This document shows positions 24,725 to 34,539 of a DNA stretch of 40,257 nucleotides, in pieces. Numbering within the stretch: the first letter of the stretch is position 1; each line of letters opens with the position of its first letter. The position numbers and the translations under genes are program-made. The stretch is from an uncultured Bacteroidales bacterium (lineage in GTDB: Bacteria; Bacteroidota; Bacteroidia; Bacteroidales; Bacteroidaceae): contig CACZSQ010000066.1 in assembly GCA_902783885.1 (NCBI GenBank), forward strand, positions 1 through 40,257, read 5' to 3'. A model generated the notes under the pieces. That model did not search any database. It saw nothing but the letters and a program-made list of their open reading frames with translations, and was not told the origin of the DNA.

Positions 24725-24789
24725 CAATGAGAAAATATGAGGACTAAAAGTGCTGAGGACATATCTAAAAATATAATAACATTATTCTT

Positions 24790-25248
24790 ATGATGCAAAT
24801 TGGAGACAAAGCGCCCGAGGTATTGGGCATTGACGAGGACGGACAGGAGATTCGCCTCGAACAGTTCAAAGGACAGAAGCTTGTTCTTTATTTCTATCCG
24901 AAGGACAACACCAGCGGCTGCACTGCCGAAGCTTGCAGTATTCGCGACAACTACAACGCATTAAGGAAGAAGGGCTACGCCGTGGTAGGCGTGAGCGTCG
25001 ATAGCGTTGTCAGTCATCAGAAATTCAAGGCAAAGCATGAGCTACCGTTTCCGCTCATTGCCGATACAGAGCACACGCTGGTGGAGCAGATGGGTGTCTG
25101 GGCAGAGAAATCAATGTACGGCCGCAAATACTTCGGCACAGTCCGCACCACCTTCATCATCAATGAGGAAGGCGTCATAGAAGATGTCATACAGGGCAAG
25201 CAGATCAAGACCAAAACTCACGGGGAGCAGCTGTTGGCTAAATCTTGA
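24790..25248 (+). CDS. bcp: Thioredoxin-dependent thiol peroxidase
   Basis: The 152-residue peroxiredoxin reduces peroxides with electrons from thioredoxin. Peroxidatic Cys44 and resolving Cys49 are seen in NTSGCTAEAC, the atypical 2-Cys arrangement of Bcp. YFYPKDNTSGC is preceded by VLYF as usual. A second Met directly follows the first, so the start may be 24793. It has 65 bp of AT-rich upstream sequence and ends by overlapping the convergent SDR gene by 11 bp. Confidence 0.95.
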   Translation: MMQIGDKAPEVLGIDEDGQEIRLEQFKGQKLVLYFYPKDNTSGCTAEACSIRDNYNALRKKGYAVVGVSVDSVVSHQKFKAKHELPFPLIADTEHTLVEQMGVWAEKSMYGRKYFGTVRTTFIINEEGVIEDVIQGKQIKTKTHGEQLLAKS

Positions 25249-25996
25249 TGTTCCGCCACAGACAACGTGGAATGAGACGCCAGAAGAAGGTGAGGAACCG
25301 ATAACGCCAGTCGATGATTCGGACGTTGCGGAGTTTACAAATGGACTCAACGATGTCGCGTGCCACGACTTCTGGTTGCATGAGCATAGGGTAGGGGAAA
25401 TCGCCGCTCAACAGAGCTGTATCGACAAAACCAGGACGGATATCAAGAAAGTGTATGGGCAGATGGCGTTGGTGTGCCTGTTGCTCCAAAGCTTCAAGAT
25501 AGTTAGCCTGAAGCGCTTTTGTGGCGGAATAGGCTGGAGCAGGACCGAGTCCCTTGGTGCCGGCTATGGAGGTGATGGCAGCAATGATAGCTCTCTCCCG
25601 GCTAGCCTGTGATGTAGGCTGAGAATACTTTGTGGCAAAGTAGCGATAAGCTGCCCCTATCATGCGGGTGAAACCGAGGGCATTCGTCTCAACGGTGCGC
25701 AACTCGACGTTAGGTTCAAGTGTGCGGTTCTGCTTACCGATACCGGAGGCATGGAAATAAAGATCCATGCCTCCGAGTCGGTCGATAAGGTCAAACAGCC
25801 GCTGCTCAGCATCGGGTTGTGTGATGTCAATGGTCATGACTTCGACACGGTCGGGTGCTAAAGCTTTCAGCTGGAGCAGAGGTTCCTGTCTTCGGGCGGC
25901 CACGCCGAGCTGCCAACCTTGTGTCAGCAGCAGACGTGCCACCTCAAATCCAATACCTGAACTGGCTCCTACGATGACTGCTTTGCGTTGTGCCAC
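25238..25996 (-). CDS. SDR-family oxidoreductase
   Basis: The 252-residue Rossmann-fold enzyme has the NAD(P)-binding GASSGIG (residues 10-16), the DIT motif after strand 3, HASGIG in place of the usual NNAG, and the catalytic triad Ser143, Tyr156, Lys160 (PAYSATK). This matches the classical short-chain dehydrogenase family. The substrate cannot be told. The C-terminus (YRFLTFFWRLIPRCLW) is hydrophobic and may lie at the membrane. Its 3' end overlaps bcp by 11 bp in convergent orientation, and it lies 13 bp downstream of metY on the same strand. Confidence 0.88.
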   Translation of the reverse strand: MAQRKAVIVGASSGIGFEVARLLLTQGWQLGVAARRQEPLLQLKALAPDRVEVMTIDITQPDAEQRLFDLIDRLGGMDLYFHASGIGKQNRTLEPNVELRTVETNALGFTRMIGAAYRYFATKYSQPTSQASRERAIIAAITSIAGTKGLGPAPAYSATKALQANYLEALEQQAHQRHLPIHFLDIRPGFVDTALLSGDFPYPMLMQPEVVARDIVESICKLRNVRIIDWRYRFLTFFWRLIPRCLWRNIKI

Positions 25997-26009
25997 AGTG
26001 TAAAAAAGT

Positions 26010-27287
26010 TTACATTTTGTTCATTGCCTGCTCGAGGTCGGCAATGATGTCCTCGACATTCTCCAGTCCGACACTGAGGCGGATGAGGTCGGGTGCTACG
26101 CCGGCTTCGCGAAGCTGCTCATCAGAGAGCTGGCGGTGGGTGTGGCTGGCAGGATGGAGTACACAGGTACGTGCATCGGCCACATGAGTGACGATGCTGA
26201 CGAAGTCGAGATTATCCATGAAGCGGATGGCATCGTCTCTCGTACCTTTCATGCCGAAGGCTATGACTCCGCATGAGCCGTTGGGAAGATACTTCTGTGC
26301 CAAAGCGTAGTATTTGTTAGAAGGCAGTCCGCAGTAGTTGACCCATGCCACTTTCGGATTTGCTTCGAGCCACTCAGCCACCCGCTGAGCATTCTCACAA
26401 TGACGGGGCATACGCAGATGTAGTGTTTCAAGACCGAGGTTCAAGAGGAAACTGTTTTGGGGTGCAGGAATAGAACCTAAGTCGCGCATGAGCTGACTGA
26501 CGAGCTTTGTGGCGTAAGCCTTTTTGCCGAAAGCCTTGGTGTAGGTGAGTCCATGGTAGCTCTCATCGGGTGTTGTAAGTCCGGGGAACTTGTCGGCATA
26601 GGCATCCCAATCGAAATTACCGCTGTCGATAATGGCGCCCCCGACCTGTGTGGCGTGGCCATCCATATACTTGGTTGTAGAGTGTGTGACTATGTCGCAT
26701 CCCCACTCGAAGGGACGGCAGTTGATGGGTGTGGCGAAGGTGTTATCGACAATGAGTGGGACACCATGCTTATGAGCCATCTTGGCGAAGCGTTCGATGT
26801 CAAATACATTGCCTCCGGGATTGGATATAGTCTCACCGAAGAAGCATTTTGTGTTAGGCTGGAAAGCGGCCTCGATGCGTTCATCATCCCATTCAGGGTC
26901 GATGAATGTGCATTCTATCCCCAGCTTTTTCATGGTGACACCGAAGAGGTTATAGGTGCCGCCATAAATATTATTAGATGTGATGAAATGGTCACCGGCC
27001 TGACAGATATTGAAAACGGAATAGAAGCTGGCAGCCTGCCCGGAAGAGGTAAGCACACATCCCACTCCACCTTCGAGGGCATTGATCTTGGCGGCAACGG
27101 CATCGTTAGTTGGGTTCTGCAGTCGTGTGTAGAAATAGCCTTCCTCCTCGAGGTCGAAGAGTTTGGCCATCTGTTCACTGGTCTCATACCTGAATGTTGT
27201 ACTTTGATAGATAGGCAGCTGTTGCGGTTGTCCTTTTGTGGGGTGCCAACCGCCGTGGATACAGAGCGTTTCGAGATTCTTTTTCAT
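26010..27287 (-). CDS. metY: O-acetylhomoserine sulfhydrylase (PLP-dependent Cys/Met metabolism enzyme)
   Basis: The 425-residue enzyme belongs to the gamma-subfamily of PLP enzymes. The PLP lysine is Lys206 in THSTTKYMDGH; YFYTRLQNPTNDA (about 51-63), SSGQAA (81-86) and DNTFATP (181-187) match the family. Length and the N-terminal ETLCIHGGWHPTKGQ favour O-acetylhomoserine aminocarboxypropyltransferase (MetY), which makes homocysteine from sulfide. A MetB/MetC-like reading is less likely. The promoter is a Bacteroidetes -7 box close to the start; no SAM riboswitch fits in the short 5' region. Confidence 0.92.
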   Translation of the reverse strand: MKKNLETLCIHGGWHPTKGQPQQLPIYQSTTFRYETSEQMAKLFDLEEEGYFYTRLQNPTNDAVAAKINALEGGVGCVLTSSGQAASFYSVFNICQAGDHFITSNNIYGGTYNLFGVTMKKLGIECTFIDPEWDDERIEAAFQPNTKCFFGETISNPGGNVFDIERFAKMAHKHGVPLIVDNTFATPINCRPFEWGCDIVTHSTTKYMDGHATQVGGAIIDSGNFDWDAYADKFPGLTTPDESYHGLTYTKAFGKKAYATKLVSQLMRDLGSIPAPQNSFLLNLGLETLHLRMPRHCENAQRVAEWLEANPKVAWVNYCGLPSNKYYALAQKYLPNGSCGVIAFGMKGTRDDAIRFMDNLDFVSIVTHVADARTCVLHPASHTHRQLSDEQLREAGVAPDLIRLSVGLENVEDIIADLEQAMNKM

Positions 27288-27322
27288 TGTATTTGCTTAT
27301 GTTAGGCGTTAGAAAATTTTTG

Positions 27323-27330
27323 CAAAGGTA
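27323..27330 (-). promoter_or_regulatory. -7 promoter element for metY
   Basis: TACCTTTG on the minus strand matches TAnnTTTG and lies 36 bp before the metY start. The 5' leader is too short for a SAM riboswitch. Confidence 0.55.
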
Positions 27331-27433
27331 ATCATTTCCTTTTGGTTGTGGGACTTTTTCGCTTGTTTATTTCTTTATGTCGCAGAAAATTGCGACCTTT
27401 GCGCCTGCAAATAATCATTCAACAGACCAATAT

Positions 27434-30313
27434 ATGGAATATAATTTCAGAGAGATTGAGAAGAAATGGCACGCTCGCTGGGCAGCTATGCAGACGTATA
27501 AGGTAAAAGAGGACGAGACACGTAAGAAGTTCTATGTTCTCAATATGTTCCCTTATCCAAGCGGTGCGGGCTTGCACGTGGGTCATCCATTGGGGTATAT
27601 AGCCTCAGACATTTATGCGCGTTACAAGCGTCTTCAGGGCTACAATGTGTTGAATCCCATGGGGTATGATGCTTATGGTCTGCCGGCAGAGCAATATGCT
27701 ATCCAGACTGGTCAGCACCCTGCAATAACAACGGAAGCGAACATCAACCGCTATCGCGAGCAGTTGGACAAGATAGGCTTTTCTTTTGACTGGAGCCGTG
27801 AGGTGCGCACATGTGAGCCAGGTTACTATCATTGGACGCAGTGGGCATTTCAGAAGATGTTCAAGAGTTTCTACAGTCAGGCTCCCCTGTCATCAACCGA
27901 GTGTGATAAGAGCACACAGAAAGCCTCGGCACGTCCTATTGAAGAGCTGATTGCCTATTTCGATAAGAACGGCACAGAAGGACTGGAGAGCTACGGTGTT
28001 TCTGAAAGCGAAGAGTTGCGCTTCACGGCTGAGGAATGGAATGCCATGAGCGATGAAGAGCAGCAGCAGGTGCTGATGAACTATCGTATTGCTTACTTAG
28101 GTGAGACGATGGTGAACTGGTGTCCTCAGCTGGGCACGGTGCTGGCGAATGACGAAGTGGTTGACGGCGTGAGCGAGCGCGGCGGTTTCCCCGTTGTTCA
28201 GAAGCGAATGAAGCAATGGTGCCTGCGTGTGTCTGCTTACGCCCAGCGCTTGCTCGACGGACTGGAGACAATAGACTGGACAGAATCTCTGAAAGAGACG
28301 CAACGCAACTGGATTGGTCGTTCGGAGGGTGCTGAGATAGAGTTCAAGGTGAAGGACAGCGACAAAAGTTTCACGATTTTCACGACGCGTGCAGATACGA
28401 TGTTCGGTGTCACTTTCATGGTGCTGGCTCCCGAGAGCGAGCTGGTGAAGGAACTGACGACACGCGAGCAGCAGTCTGCCGTAGATGAGTATCTGGCCTA
28501 TGTGAAGAAACGTACCGAGCGCGACCGCATCAGCGACCGCAAGGTGACGGGCGTGTTCAGCGGCAGCTATGCCATCAATCCCTTTACGGGCGAAGCCAAC
28601 CCCATCTGGATTTCGGAATATGTGCTGGCTGGCTATGGCACAGGCGCCATCATGGCTGTGCCGGCTCATGACAGTCGTGACTATGCTTTTGCAAAGCATT
28701 TCGGACTGCCCATAGTGCCTCTGGTGGAAGGTTGCGATGTCAGTGAGGAGAGCTTCGATGCTAAGGAAGGCATCGTATGCAACTCACCTCGCGAAGGTGT
28801 CAAGCCGTATATCGATTTCTCCCTCAATGGTCTGACCATCAAGGAAGCTATTGCTGCTACGAAGAAGTACGTGAAGGAAAAAGGGCTTGGTCGTGTGAAG
28901 GTGAATTATCGTCTGCGCGATGCCATCTTCAGTCGTCAACGCTACTGGGGTGAGCCCTTCCCCGTCTATTACAAGAACGGTATGCCACAGATGGTTCCAG
29001 AAGAATGCCTGCCTCTGGAGTTGCCGGAGGTGGATAAGTTCCTGCCCACAGAGACGGGTGAGCCTCCACTCGGGAATGCCAAGCGTTGGGCATGGGACAC
29101 GAAGACAAACAGCGTAGTTGAAAACTCACTGATTGACAATGAATCTGTTTTCCCTCTTGAGCTGAATACCATGCCCGGTTTTGCAGGTTCATCTGCCTAT
29201 TACCTCCGCTATATGGATCCTAACAATGGTGAAGCGCTTGTTGGTGAAAAGGCAGACGCCTACTGGCAGAATGTGGATTTGTACGTAGGCGGTTCTGAAC
29301 ATGCTACGGGTCACCTGATTTATTCCCGTTTCTGGAACAAATTCCTTTTCGACCTCGGCGTGAGCTGCAAGGAGGAGCCGTTCCAGAAACTGGTGAATCA
29401 GGGAATGATTCAGGGTCGCAGTAACTTTGTTTATCGCATCAAGGACACTAATACTTTCGTGAGCCTCGGATTGAAGGATCAATATGATGTTACGCCTCTG
29501 CACGTGGATGTGAACATTGTCAGCGGCGATGTTCTCGACCTTGAAGCTTTCAAGGCTTGGCGCCCTGAATATGCTACGGCAGAGTTTATCCTGGAAGACG
29601 GTAAATATGTCTGCGGTTGGGCTGTGGAGAAGATGTCGAAGTCGATGTTCAATGTCGTCAACCCCGACATGATTGTGGAGAAGTTCGGCGCCGACACCCT
29701 GCGTTTGTATGAGATGTTCCTCGGTCCTGTGGAACAGGCCAAGCCGTGGGACACGAACGGCATCGACGGCAGCCATCGCTTCCTCAAGAAGTTCTGGAAT
29801 ATGTTTTGGACAAAGGACACGTTCGCTGTGACCGATGACGAGCCCACACCAGCAGAACTGAAGGCGCTGCATAAGCTCATCAAGAAGGTGACGGAGGATA
29901 TTGAGAATTTCAGCTACAATACGGCTATTCCTGCCTTCATGATTGCCACGAATGAGCTGACACAGCTTAAGTGCACCAAACGCGCCGTGCTGGAGCCGAT
30001 GGTTGTGCTCATTGCTCCGTTTGCTCCGCATATCGCAGAGGAGTTGTGGGAGGCGCTGGGACACACCACTACGGTCTGCGATGCCCAGTGGCCTGTGTTC
30101 GAGGAGAAATACCTGGTGGAGGACACCGTGAAGATGATGGTTGCCTTCAACGGTAAGACCCGCTTCGGCATCGATTTCCCTGCCGATGCAGACAATGCCA
30201 CCATCGAAGCTGCTGCCCGCGGGCATGAGCTCACACCCAAATACTTGGAAGGTAAGCAGATAGTGAAAGTGATTATCGTACCTAAACGAATGATTAATAT
30301 CGTAATGAAATGA
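27434..30313 (+). CDS. leuS: Leucyl-tRNA synthetase
   Basis: This class I synthetase of 959 residues carries the HIGH-type motif in [16 protein letters not shown] (about 38-53) and KMSKS at 733-737. The CP1 editing domain includes [14 protein letters not shown]; the catalytic domain resumes at [18 protein letters not shown]. Anticodon-binding and C-terminal domains complete it. Bacteroidetes forms are longer than the 860-residue E. coli enzyme, with an insert after FKSFYS. The ATG at 27434 is chosen because [16 protein letters not shown] is the usual start. The ATG at 27377 is in frame but precedes a weak GACCTTTG -7 box (27394-27401). Its stop overlaps the next start (ATGA). Confidence 0.96.
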   Translation: MEYNFREIEKKWHARWAAMQTYKVKEDETRKKFYVLNMFPYPSGAGLHVGHPLGYIASDIYARYKRLQGYNVLNPMGYDAYGLPAEQYAIQTGQHPAITTEANINRYREQLDKIGFSFDWSREVRTCEPGYYHWTQWAFQKMFKSFYSQAPLSSTECDKSTQKASARPIEELIAYFDKNGTEGLESYGVSESEELRFTAEEWNAMSDEEQQQVLMNYRIAYLGETMVNWCPQLGTVLANDEVVDGVSERGGFPVVQKRMKQWCLRVSAYAQRLLDGLETIDWTESLKETQRNWIGRSEGAEIEFKVKDSDKSFTIFTTRADTMFGVTFMVLAPESELVKELTTREQQSAVDEYLAYVKKRTERDRISDRKVTGVFSGSYAINPFTGEANPIWISEYVLAGYGTGAIMAVPAHDSRDYAFAKHFGLPIVPLVEGCDVSEESFDAKEGIVCNSPREGVKPYIDFSLNGLTIKEAIAATKKYVKEKGLGRVKVNYRLRDAIFSRQRYWGEPFPVYYKNGMPQMVPEECLPLELPEVDKFLPTETGEPPLGNAKRWAWDTKTNSVVENSLIDNESVFPLELNTMPGFAGSSAYYLRYMDPNNGEALVGEKADAYWQNVDLYVGGSEHATGHLIYSRFWNKFLFDLGVSCKEEPFQKLVNQGMIQGRSNFVYRIKDTNTFVSLGLKDQYDVTPLHVDVNIVSGDVLDLEAFKAWRPEYATAEFILEDGKYVCGWAVEKMSKSMFNVVNPDMIVEKFGADTLRLYEMFLGPVEQAKPWDTNGIDGSHRFLKKFWNMFWTKDTFAVTDDEPTPAELKALHKLIKKVTEDIENFSYNTAIPAFMIATNELTQLKCTKRAVLEPMVVLIAPFAPHIAEELWEALGHTTTVCDAQWPVFEEKYLVEDTVKMMVAFNGKTRFGIDFPADADNATIEAAARGHELTPKYLEGKQIVKVIIVPKRMINIVMK

Positions 30314-31227
30314 AAACCGTAAAAGTTAAAACACCCCATGATGTCATCAGGCACATTCACATCTGGGATGAAATACAAGATTATTTCATGATCACCGTCG
30401 GGTGTGCTATGTACTGCGTCGGGTTCACCCTTTTCATGCTGCCCTACAAGTTTATTCCGGGCGGCTGCACAGGTATTGCCGCACTCATCTACTATGGCAC
30501 AGGAATCCCCACACAGTACAGCTATTTTGTCATCAATGCCATCCTACTGGGTATGGGATTGAAGGTATTAGGCTTTAAGTACTTCACCAAGACCATTTAT
30601 GCTATTCTGGTCATCACCATTCTGTTGGGCGTTTTCCAAAATCTCATTATGCTCCCTGACGGCACGCTTCCGCGCCTGGCCAACGATGAGGAATTCATGG
30701 CAGCCGTGCTTGGCGGATGCATCGAGGGTAGCGGTCTGGCATTGGTGTTCCTGAACAACGGCTCATCGGGCGGAACGGATATTATCGCCAGCATCGTCAA
30801 CAAGTACAAGTCGATGTCCATGGGTCGCATCATCATGTATATGGACTTCATGATTGTCACGAGCGGTTTCTTCGTGCTTCACGATTGGCACAAGGTGGTC
30901 ATCGGTTACTGTGTGCTGATTATCTCCATGATTATGCTGGACTACACCATGAACTCGGCCACACAGAGCGTGCAGTTCACCATCATTTCAGAAAAATATG
31001 ATGAGATAGCCAAAGCCATCAATGTAGATGTGCACCGCGGTGTCACTGTCCTGAATGGCCAGGGGTGGTATTCGAAATCCAGACGTCCTGTGCTGATTGT
31101 GATGGCTCGTCGGCGTGAGAGTCCGCAAATATTCCGACTCATCAAACATATCGACAACCAGGCTTTTGTCTCACAGACCAAAGTAGTAGGCGTTTATGGA
31201 GAAGGATTCGATCATATCAAGACTTAA
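30310..31227 (+). CDS. YitT-family (DUF161/DUF2179) membrane protein
   Basis: This 305-residue protein has about five or six transmembrane helices (about 27-45, 55-80, 90-113, 130-150, 165-200), then a cytosolic DUF2179-like domain (about 217-300). The latter includes [27 protein letters not shown]. The glycine-rich [19 protein letters not shown] loop (written [18 protein letters not shown] here) is characteristic. The family's transport substrate is not established. Its ATG overlaps the leuS stop, and its 3' end overlaps rdgB by 32 bp, so the three are probably one transcript. Confidence 0.9.
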   Translation: MKTVKVKTPHDVIRHIHIWDEIQDYFMITVGCAMYCVGFTLFMLPYKFIPGGCTGIAALIYYGTGIPTQYSYFVINAILLGMGLKVLGFKYFTKTIYAILVITILLGVFQNLIMLPDGTLPRLANDEEFMAAVLGGCIEGSGLALVFLNNGSSGGTDIIASIVNKYKSMSMGRIIMYMDFMIVTSGFFVLHDWHKVVIGYCVLIISMIMLDYTMNSATQSVQFTIISEKYDEIAKAINVDVHRGVTVLNGQGWYSKSRRPVLIVMARRRESPQIFRLIKHIDNQAFVSQTKVVGVYGEGFDHIKT

Positions 31228-31840
31228 GAAGGGTAGCCATTGTTTGGTCTTTGCTACCAACAACCAACATAAACTCTCCGAGGTTCGCCAGATTCTTGGA
31301 GATGCCTATGAGGTGGTAGGGCTCAAAGATATCGGTTGCACGGAAGATATTCCCGAAACAGCTGATACGCTTGAGGGCAATGCCCTGCAGAAAGCACACT
31401 TTGTTCACGAGCACTACGGCTATGACTGCTTTGCCGATGACACAGGTCTGGAGGTGGAAGCGCTTGACGGATTACCTGGTGTTCACACTGCCCGCTATGC
31501 AGAGCTTTTCGGCGAAGGTGCTACCCACGACAGCGATGCTAATATGAATCTGCTGCTCAAGAATCTTGCAAATAAAAGCAATCGCAACGCAAGATTTCGC
31601 ACCGTCATTGCGTTTATCTTTCAGGGGCGTGAATATCTCTTTGAAGGTATCTGTCCAGGCACCATCATCAGTGAGCGTCATGGAACCGAGGGATTTGGCT
31701 ATGATCCCATCTTCCAGCCCGAAGGCTATGACCGCTGTTTTGCCGAAATGTCTGCCGAGGAAAAGAATGCTATCAGCCATCGCGGTCGCGCCACTCAGAA
31801 GCTGGCAGAGTTTCTGTTGAACGTTTTTAATGAAAAATAA
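31196..31840 (+). CDS. rdgB: Non-canonical purine NTP pyrophosphatase (XTP/dITP)
   Basis: The 214-residue Ham1-type enzyme hydrolyses dITP, XTP and similar deaminated nucleotides to monophosphates. The motifs are [16 protein letters not shown] (about 19-34), [35 protein letters not shown] (about 80-104) with the metal-binding Asp pair, FGYDPIF (about 161-167) and SHRGRA. The ATG at 31196 lies within the upstream YitT gene; the N-terminal dozen residues are less conserved, and the later in-frame position of the conserved region leaves some doubt about the exact start. It is followed by porZ after 9 bp. Confidence 0.95.
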   Translation: MEKDSIISRLKKGSHCLVFATNNQHKLSEVRQILGDAYEVVGLKDIGCTEDIPETADTLEGNALQKAHFVHEHYGYDCFADDTGLEVEALDGLPGVHTARYAELFGEGATHDSDANMNLLLKNLANKSNRNARFRTVIAFIFQGREYLFEGICPGTIISERHGTEGFGYDPIFQPEGYDRCFAEMSAEEKNAISHRGRATQKLAEFLLNVFNEK

Positions 31841-31952
31841 AAATAAAATATGATAAATAATAGAACTATTTCATTGTCTGTTAAGATCATATCACGTATT
31901 ATGATCAGCGTTCGTCCTGTCAGTTATCTATTATTTATCATCTTTTATTTTT
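31839..31952. repeat. Inverted repeat across the porZ start region
   Basis: Arms 31839-31863 and 31928-31952 pair at 24 of 25 positions, including a perfect 14-bp ATGATAAATAATAG / CTATTATTTATCAT. The left arm includes the ATG at 31850; the loop (64 nt) contains the second in-frame ATG at 31901; the right arm encodes the hydrophobic core of the signal peptide. Confidence 0.75.
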
Positions 31953-34264
31953 TATTGTTTACTCCAGTTTCTGCACAAATAATAGGTTCCTGGAAAGTAT
32001 ATCCTGCCTATTCCGTAAGCACTTCCAACGTCGTTGCCGGTCAACGGATTTATAGCGTGATGGAGGGAAAACTGATGGCCTACGACACTTCGGACGGGAG
32101 CATTACCACTTTCGACTGGCAGAAACAGCTGTCAGACGTAACAATCAGTTTGATTCGTTATAATGCCGAATCAAAACGCATTATCATTATCTATGACAAC
32201 GGAAATATAGATTTGCTCTCTACTTATAATGATTCAGAGGTTATCAATCTTTCGCAACTGAAGAACAGTACCTTGATCAATAAGGAAGTAAACTATGTGC
32301 AATCAGCAGGTCGCTATGCCTATGTCTGCACTGGTTTCGGCATTATTGTTGTGGATATGGTTGAGGGCATTATCAAAGATAGTTATGAATTAGGGTTAAA
32401 TGTAAGATCTTGTACACTTGGAAAGAAATATTTCTTTATTGGATGTCAAAGTTCAGATAAAACAAAGAGTGGACTTTGGTGTGCTGCATTGAAAGATAAT
32501 CTCAAAGACAAGGCTAACTGGAAACAACTGAATAACAATTTCCAGGCACAGCACATGGAAACATTTGCAGGTCGTGTGTGGATTCATACAGATGCTTATC
32601 TCTCTCTGATGAATGAAGAAGAAGATAAATGGACAAATATTCAGGCAGGTACTTTGAAACCAACTCCACAATACATGAGCGTCAACAATCAGCAATTGAT
32701 TATAGGTAATGCAAATAAAATATTGATTTATAAAAATGCAGAAGATGCACCTACTGAACTTACCGGTACTTTCACTTGGAATAATTTGACTCAGCGAGGC
32801 AACGAATATTGGGCCAGTGATGGAGAGAGTGGATTACAGGCTTATCGTCTTGTCGATGGGGAGTTCAAGCTTACCACATCAGGTATTCATCCCAATAGCC
32901 CGCTACACGATTATACGCTTTATCTGAATCGTGTAGGAGATGATGTTCTGATTGCCGGCGGAAACAGAAACTATGAAGCTGTTGCACGTCCAGGAACTGC
33001 AATGATTCTACACGCTGACGGAAGCTGGACTAATTTTGATGGTGCGTCGGCCAAGAAGAAATTTCCTAATGAAAGATATCAGGATGTTACTAGAGTGGTT
33101 CAAGATCCTAACGATGCCAATCATTATTACGCCGGAACAAGCCGTAGCGGTATCTTCGAATTCAGAAATGCCCTCTGTACTGGACATATCGGACTTGACA
33201 ACAGTCCGCTGAAATCCATCCTTCCTGCGGCAGCAAATCCTCAATACTTTGTTTCTGCAGACGGAATAACTTACGACAACGAAAACAATCTTTGGATGCT
33301 GAATTGTACTGAAGGCAAGGAAGCAGCAAGCATTCGTATTCTAAAGAATAATGGCAAATGGGCTGCCATACCCTGCCCCGAAATAAAAAATGCTTCCACA
33401 GTCGATAAAATCATGTTCGACAGTCGTGGTTGGGCATGGATCAACAGCCGTCGTATGACTGAACGTGGAGTATTTATTCTCAACTATAACAATACCATAG
33501 ACAATACAAATGACGACAGTCGTCGTCTGTTCACTACTATTGTCAATCAAGATGGAACTTCATATACTCCAGATAATTTCTTCTGCACAGCTGAAGATAT
33601 CGACGGCAGCGTGTGGGTGGGAACGGAACTTGGACCTTTCGTTGCACGTGATGTAGAGAACTTTAAGTCCTCGAACTATACTTTTGAACAAGTAAAAATA
33701 GCACGCAACGATGGCAGCGGACTGGCCGACTACCTTTTCAATGGTATTTCCATTCGCAGCATAGCTGTTGATGGTGCCGGCCGCAAATGGTTCGGCACAG
33801 AGAATAATGGTGTCTATCTCGTCAGCGAAGACTGCCAGGAACAGATTTATCACTTTAATACTGACAACTCACTGCTACCATCCAACTTAGTCACAGACAT
33901 ACTCATTCATCCCTCAACAGGTACTGTCTATTTTGCCACAGGAAAAGGACTTTGCAGCTTTGTCTCTGATGCAACAACGCCTGAAGATGATCTTGATAAG
34001 GACAAAGTATATGCTTATCCAAATCCTGTCGATCCGGATTATAATGGTCCTATTGTCGTTCGAGGATTGGTCAAGGACTGTGAAATTAAGATTATTTCCG
34101 CCACCGGACAACTCGTTTGGAGCGGACAGTCCATTGGCGGAACCTTCACATGGAATGGCCGCAATCAGTCAGGCAAGCGTCCTGCATCAGGAATATATAC
34201 TGTTATTGCCAATACTCCCGATGGTGAAGAGGCAGTTGTTACCCGAATAACCATTATACGTTGA
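31850..34264 (+). CDS. porZ: PorZ-like type IX secretion component (beta-propeller protein)
   Basis: The 804-residue protein has a signal peptide ending near VSAQ (residue 43), two propeller-like regions (IIGSWKVYPAYS onward and later segments such as DSRGWAWINSRR and DGAGRKWFGTENNGVYLVS), and a C-terminal type A sorting-like domain (PNPVDPDYNGP ... GQLVWSGQSIGG ... ASGIYTVIAN). This order matches PorZ, a surface part of the type IX secretion attachment complex that binds the lipopolysaccharide anchor in Porphyromonas. The start may be the internal Met at residue 18 (31901), in the loop of an inverted repeat. It is 9 bp after rdgB. Confidence 0.8.
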   Translation: MINNRTISLSVKIISRIMISVRPVSYLLFIIFYFLLFTPVSAQIIGSWKVYPAYSVSTSNVVAGQRIYSVMEGKLMAYDTSDGSITTFDWQKQLSDVTISLIRYNAESKRIIIIYDNGNIDLLSTYNDSEVINLSQLKNSTLINKEVNYVQSAGRYAYVCTGFGIIVVDMVEGIIKDSYELGLNVRSCTLGKKYFFIGCQSSDKTKSGLWCAALKDNLKDKANWKQLNNNFQAQHMETFAGRVWIHTDAYLSLMNEEEDKWTNIQAGTLKPTPQYMSVNNQQLIIGNANKILIYKNAEDAPTELTGTFTWNNLTQRGNEYWASDGESGLQAYRLVDGEFKLTTSGIHPNSPLHDYTLYLNRVGDDVLIAGGNRNYEAVARPGTAMILHADGSWTNFDGASAKKKFPNERYQDVTRVVQDPNDANHYYAGTSRSGIFEFRNALCTGHIGLDNSPLKSILPAAANPQYFVSADGITYDNENNLWMLNCTEGKEAASIRILKNNGKWAAIPCPEIKNASTVDKIMFDSRGWAWINSRRMTERGVFILNYNNTIDNTNDDSRRLFTTIVNQDGTSYTPDNFFCTAEDIDGSVWVGTELGPFVARDVENFKSSNYTFEQVKIARNDGSGLADYLFNGISIRSIAVDGAGRKWFGTENNGVYLVSEDCQEQIYHFNTDNSLLPSNLVTDILIHPSTGTVYFATGKGLCSFVSDATTPEDDLDKDKVYAYPNPVDPDYNGPIVVRGLVKDCEIKIISATGQLVWSGQSIGGTFTWNGRNQSGKRPASGIYTVIANTPDGEEAVVTRITIIR

Positions 34265-34404
34265 GTTACGTTGTCAATAACTATGTTGAAAGTTTTTTAA
34301 TAATTCCTCACAACATTTGATAGCTGCTCACAATACATCTATCTGTCATTTTCACTTCAATTCAAAATATAATTAGCAATAGTTTTCAAAAAGTTTTCCC
34401 TATC

Positions 34405-34419
34405 ATAATCAATGATTAT
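34405..34419. promoter_or_regulatory. Palindrome upstream of nadA (possible operator)
   Basis: ATAATCA-A-TGATTAT has perfect 7-bp arms and lies about 120 bp before the nadA start within a 275-bp, very AT-rich gap. An operator is possible, but AT-rich DNA produces such sequences by chance. No standard -7 element is visible here. Confidence 0.25.
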
Positions 34420-34539
34420 TAACAACATAATTAATTGACATTCAATAAAAAATTATAATTATCAACAGAATTAACAGCATATTATATTCTTATATATACG
34501 TCTTTTCTTCAAAACGAAGATTGTCAATAAAATAATACA

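Noticed and set aside
26553..27305. Plus-strand open frame of 250 codons opposite metY
   Set aside because: metY has intact PLP-enzyme motifs on the other strand; the frame has no recognisable features.
27288..27376. SAM riboswitch before metY
   Set aside because: The 5' region after the -7 box is only about 36 bp and has no suitable stems.
27377..27433. Longer LeuS N-terminus from the ATG at 27377
   Set aside because: The extra 19 residues are not like LeuS and a weak -7 element lies between this ATG and the usual start at 27434.
29189..30226. Minus-strand open frame of 345 codons
   Set aside because: It lies entirely antisense to leuS, whose protein motifs are intact; a shadow of its codon use.
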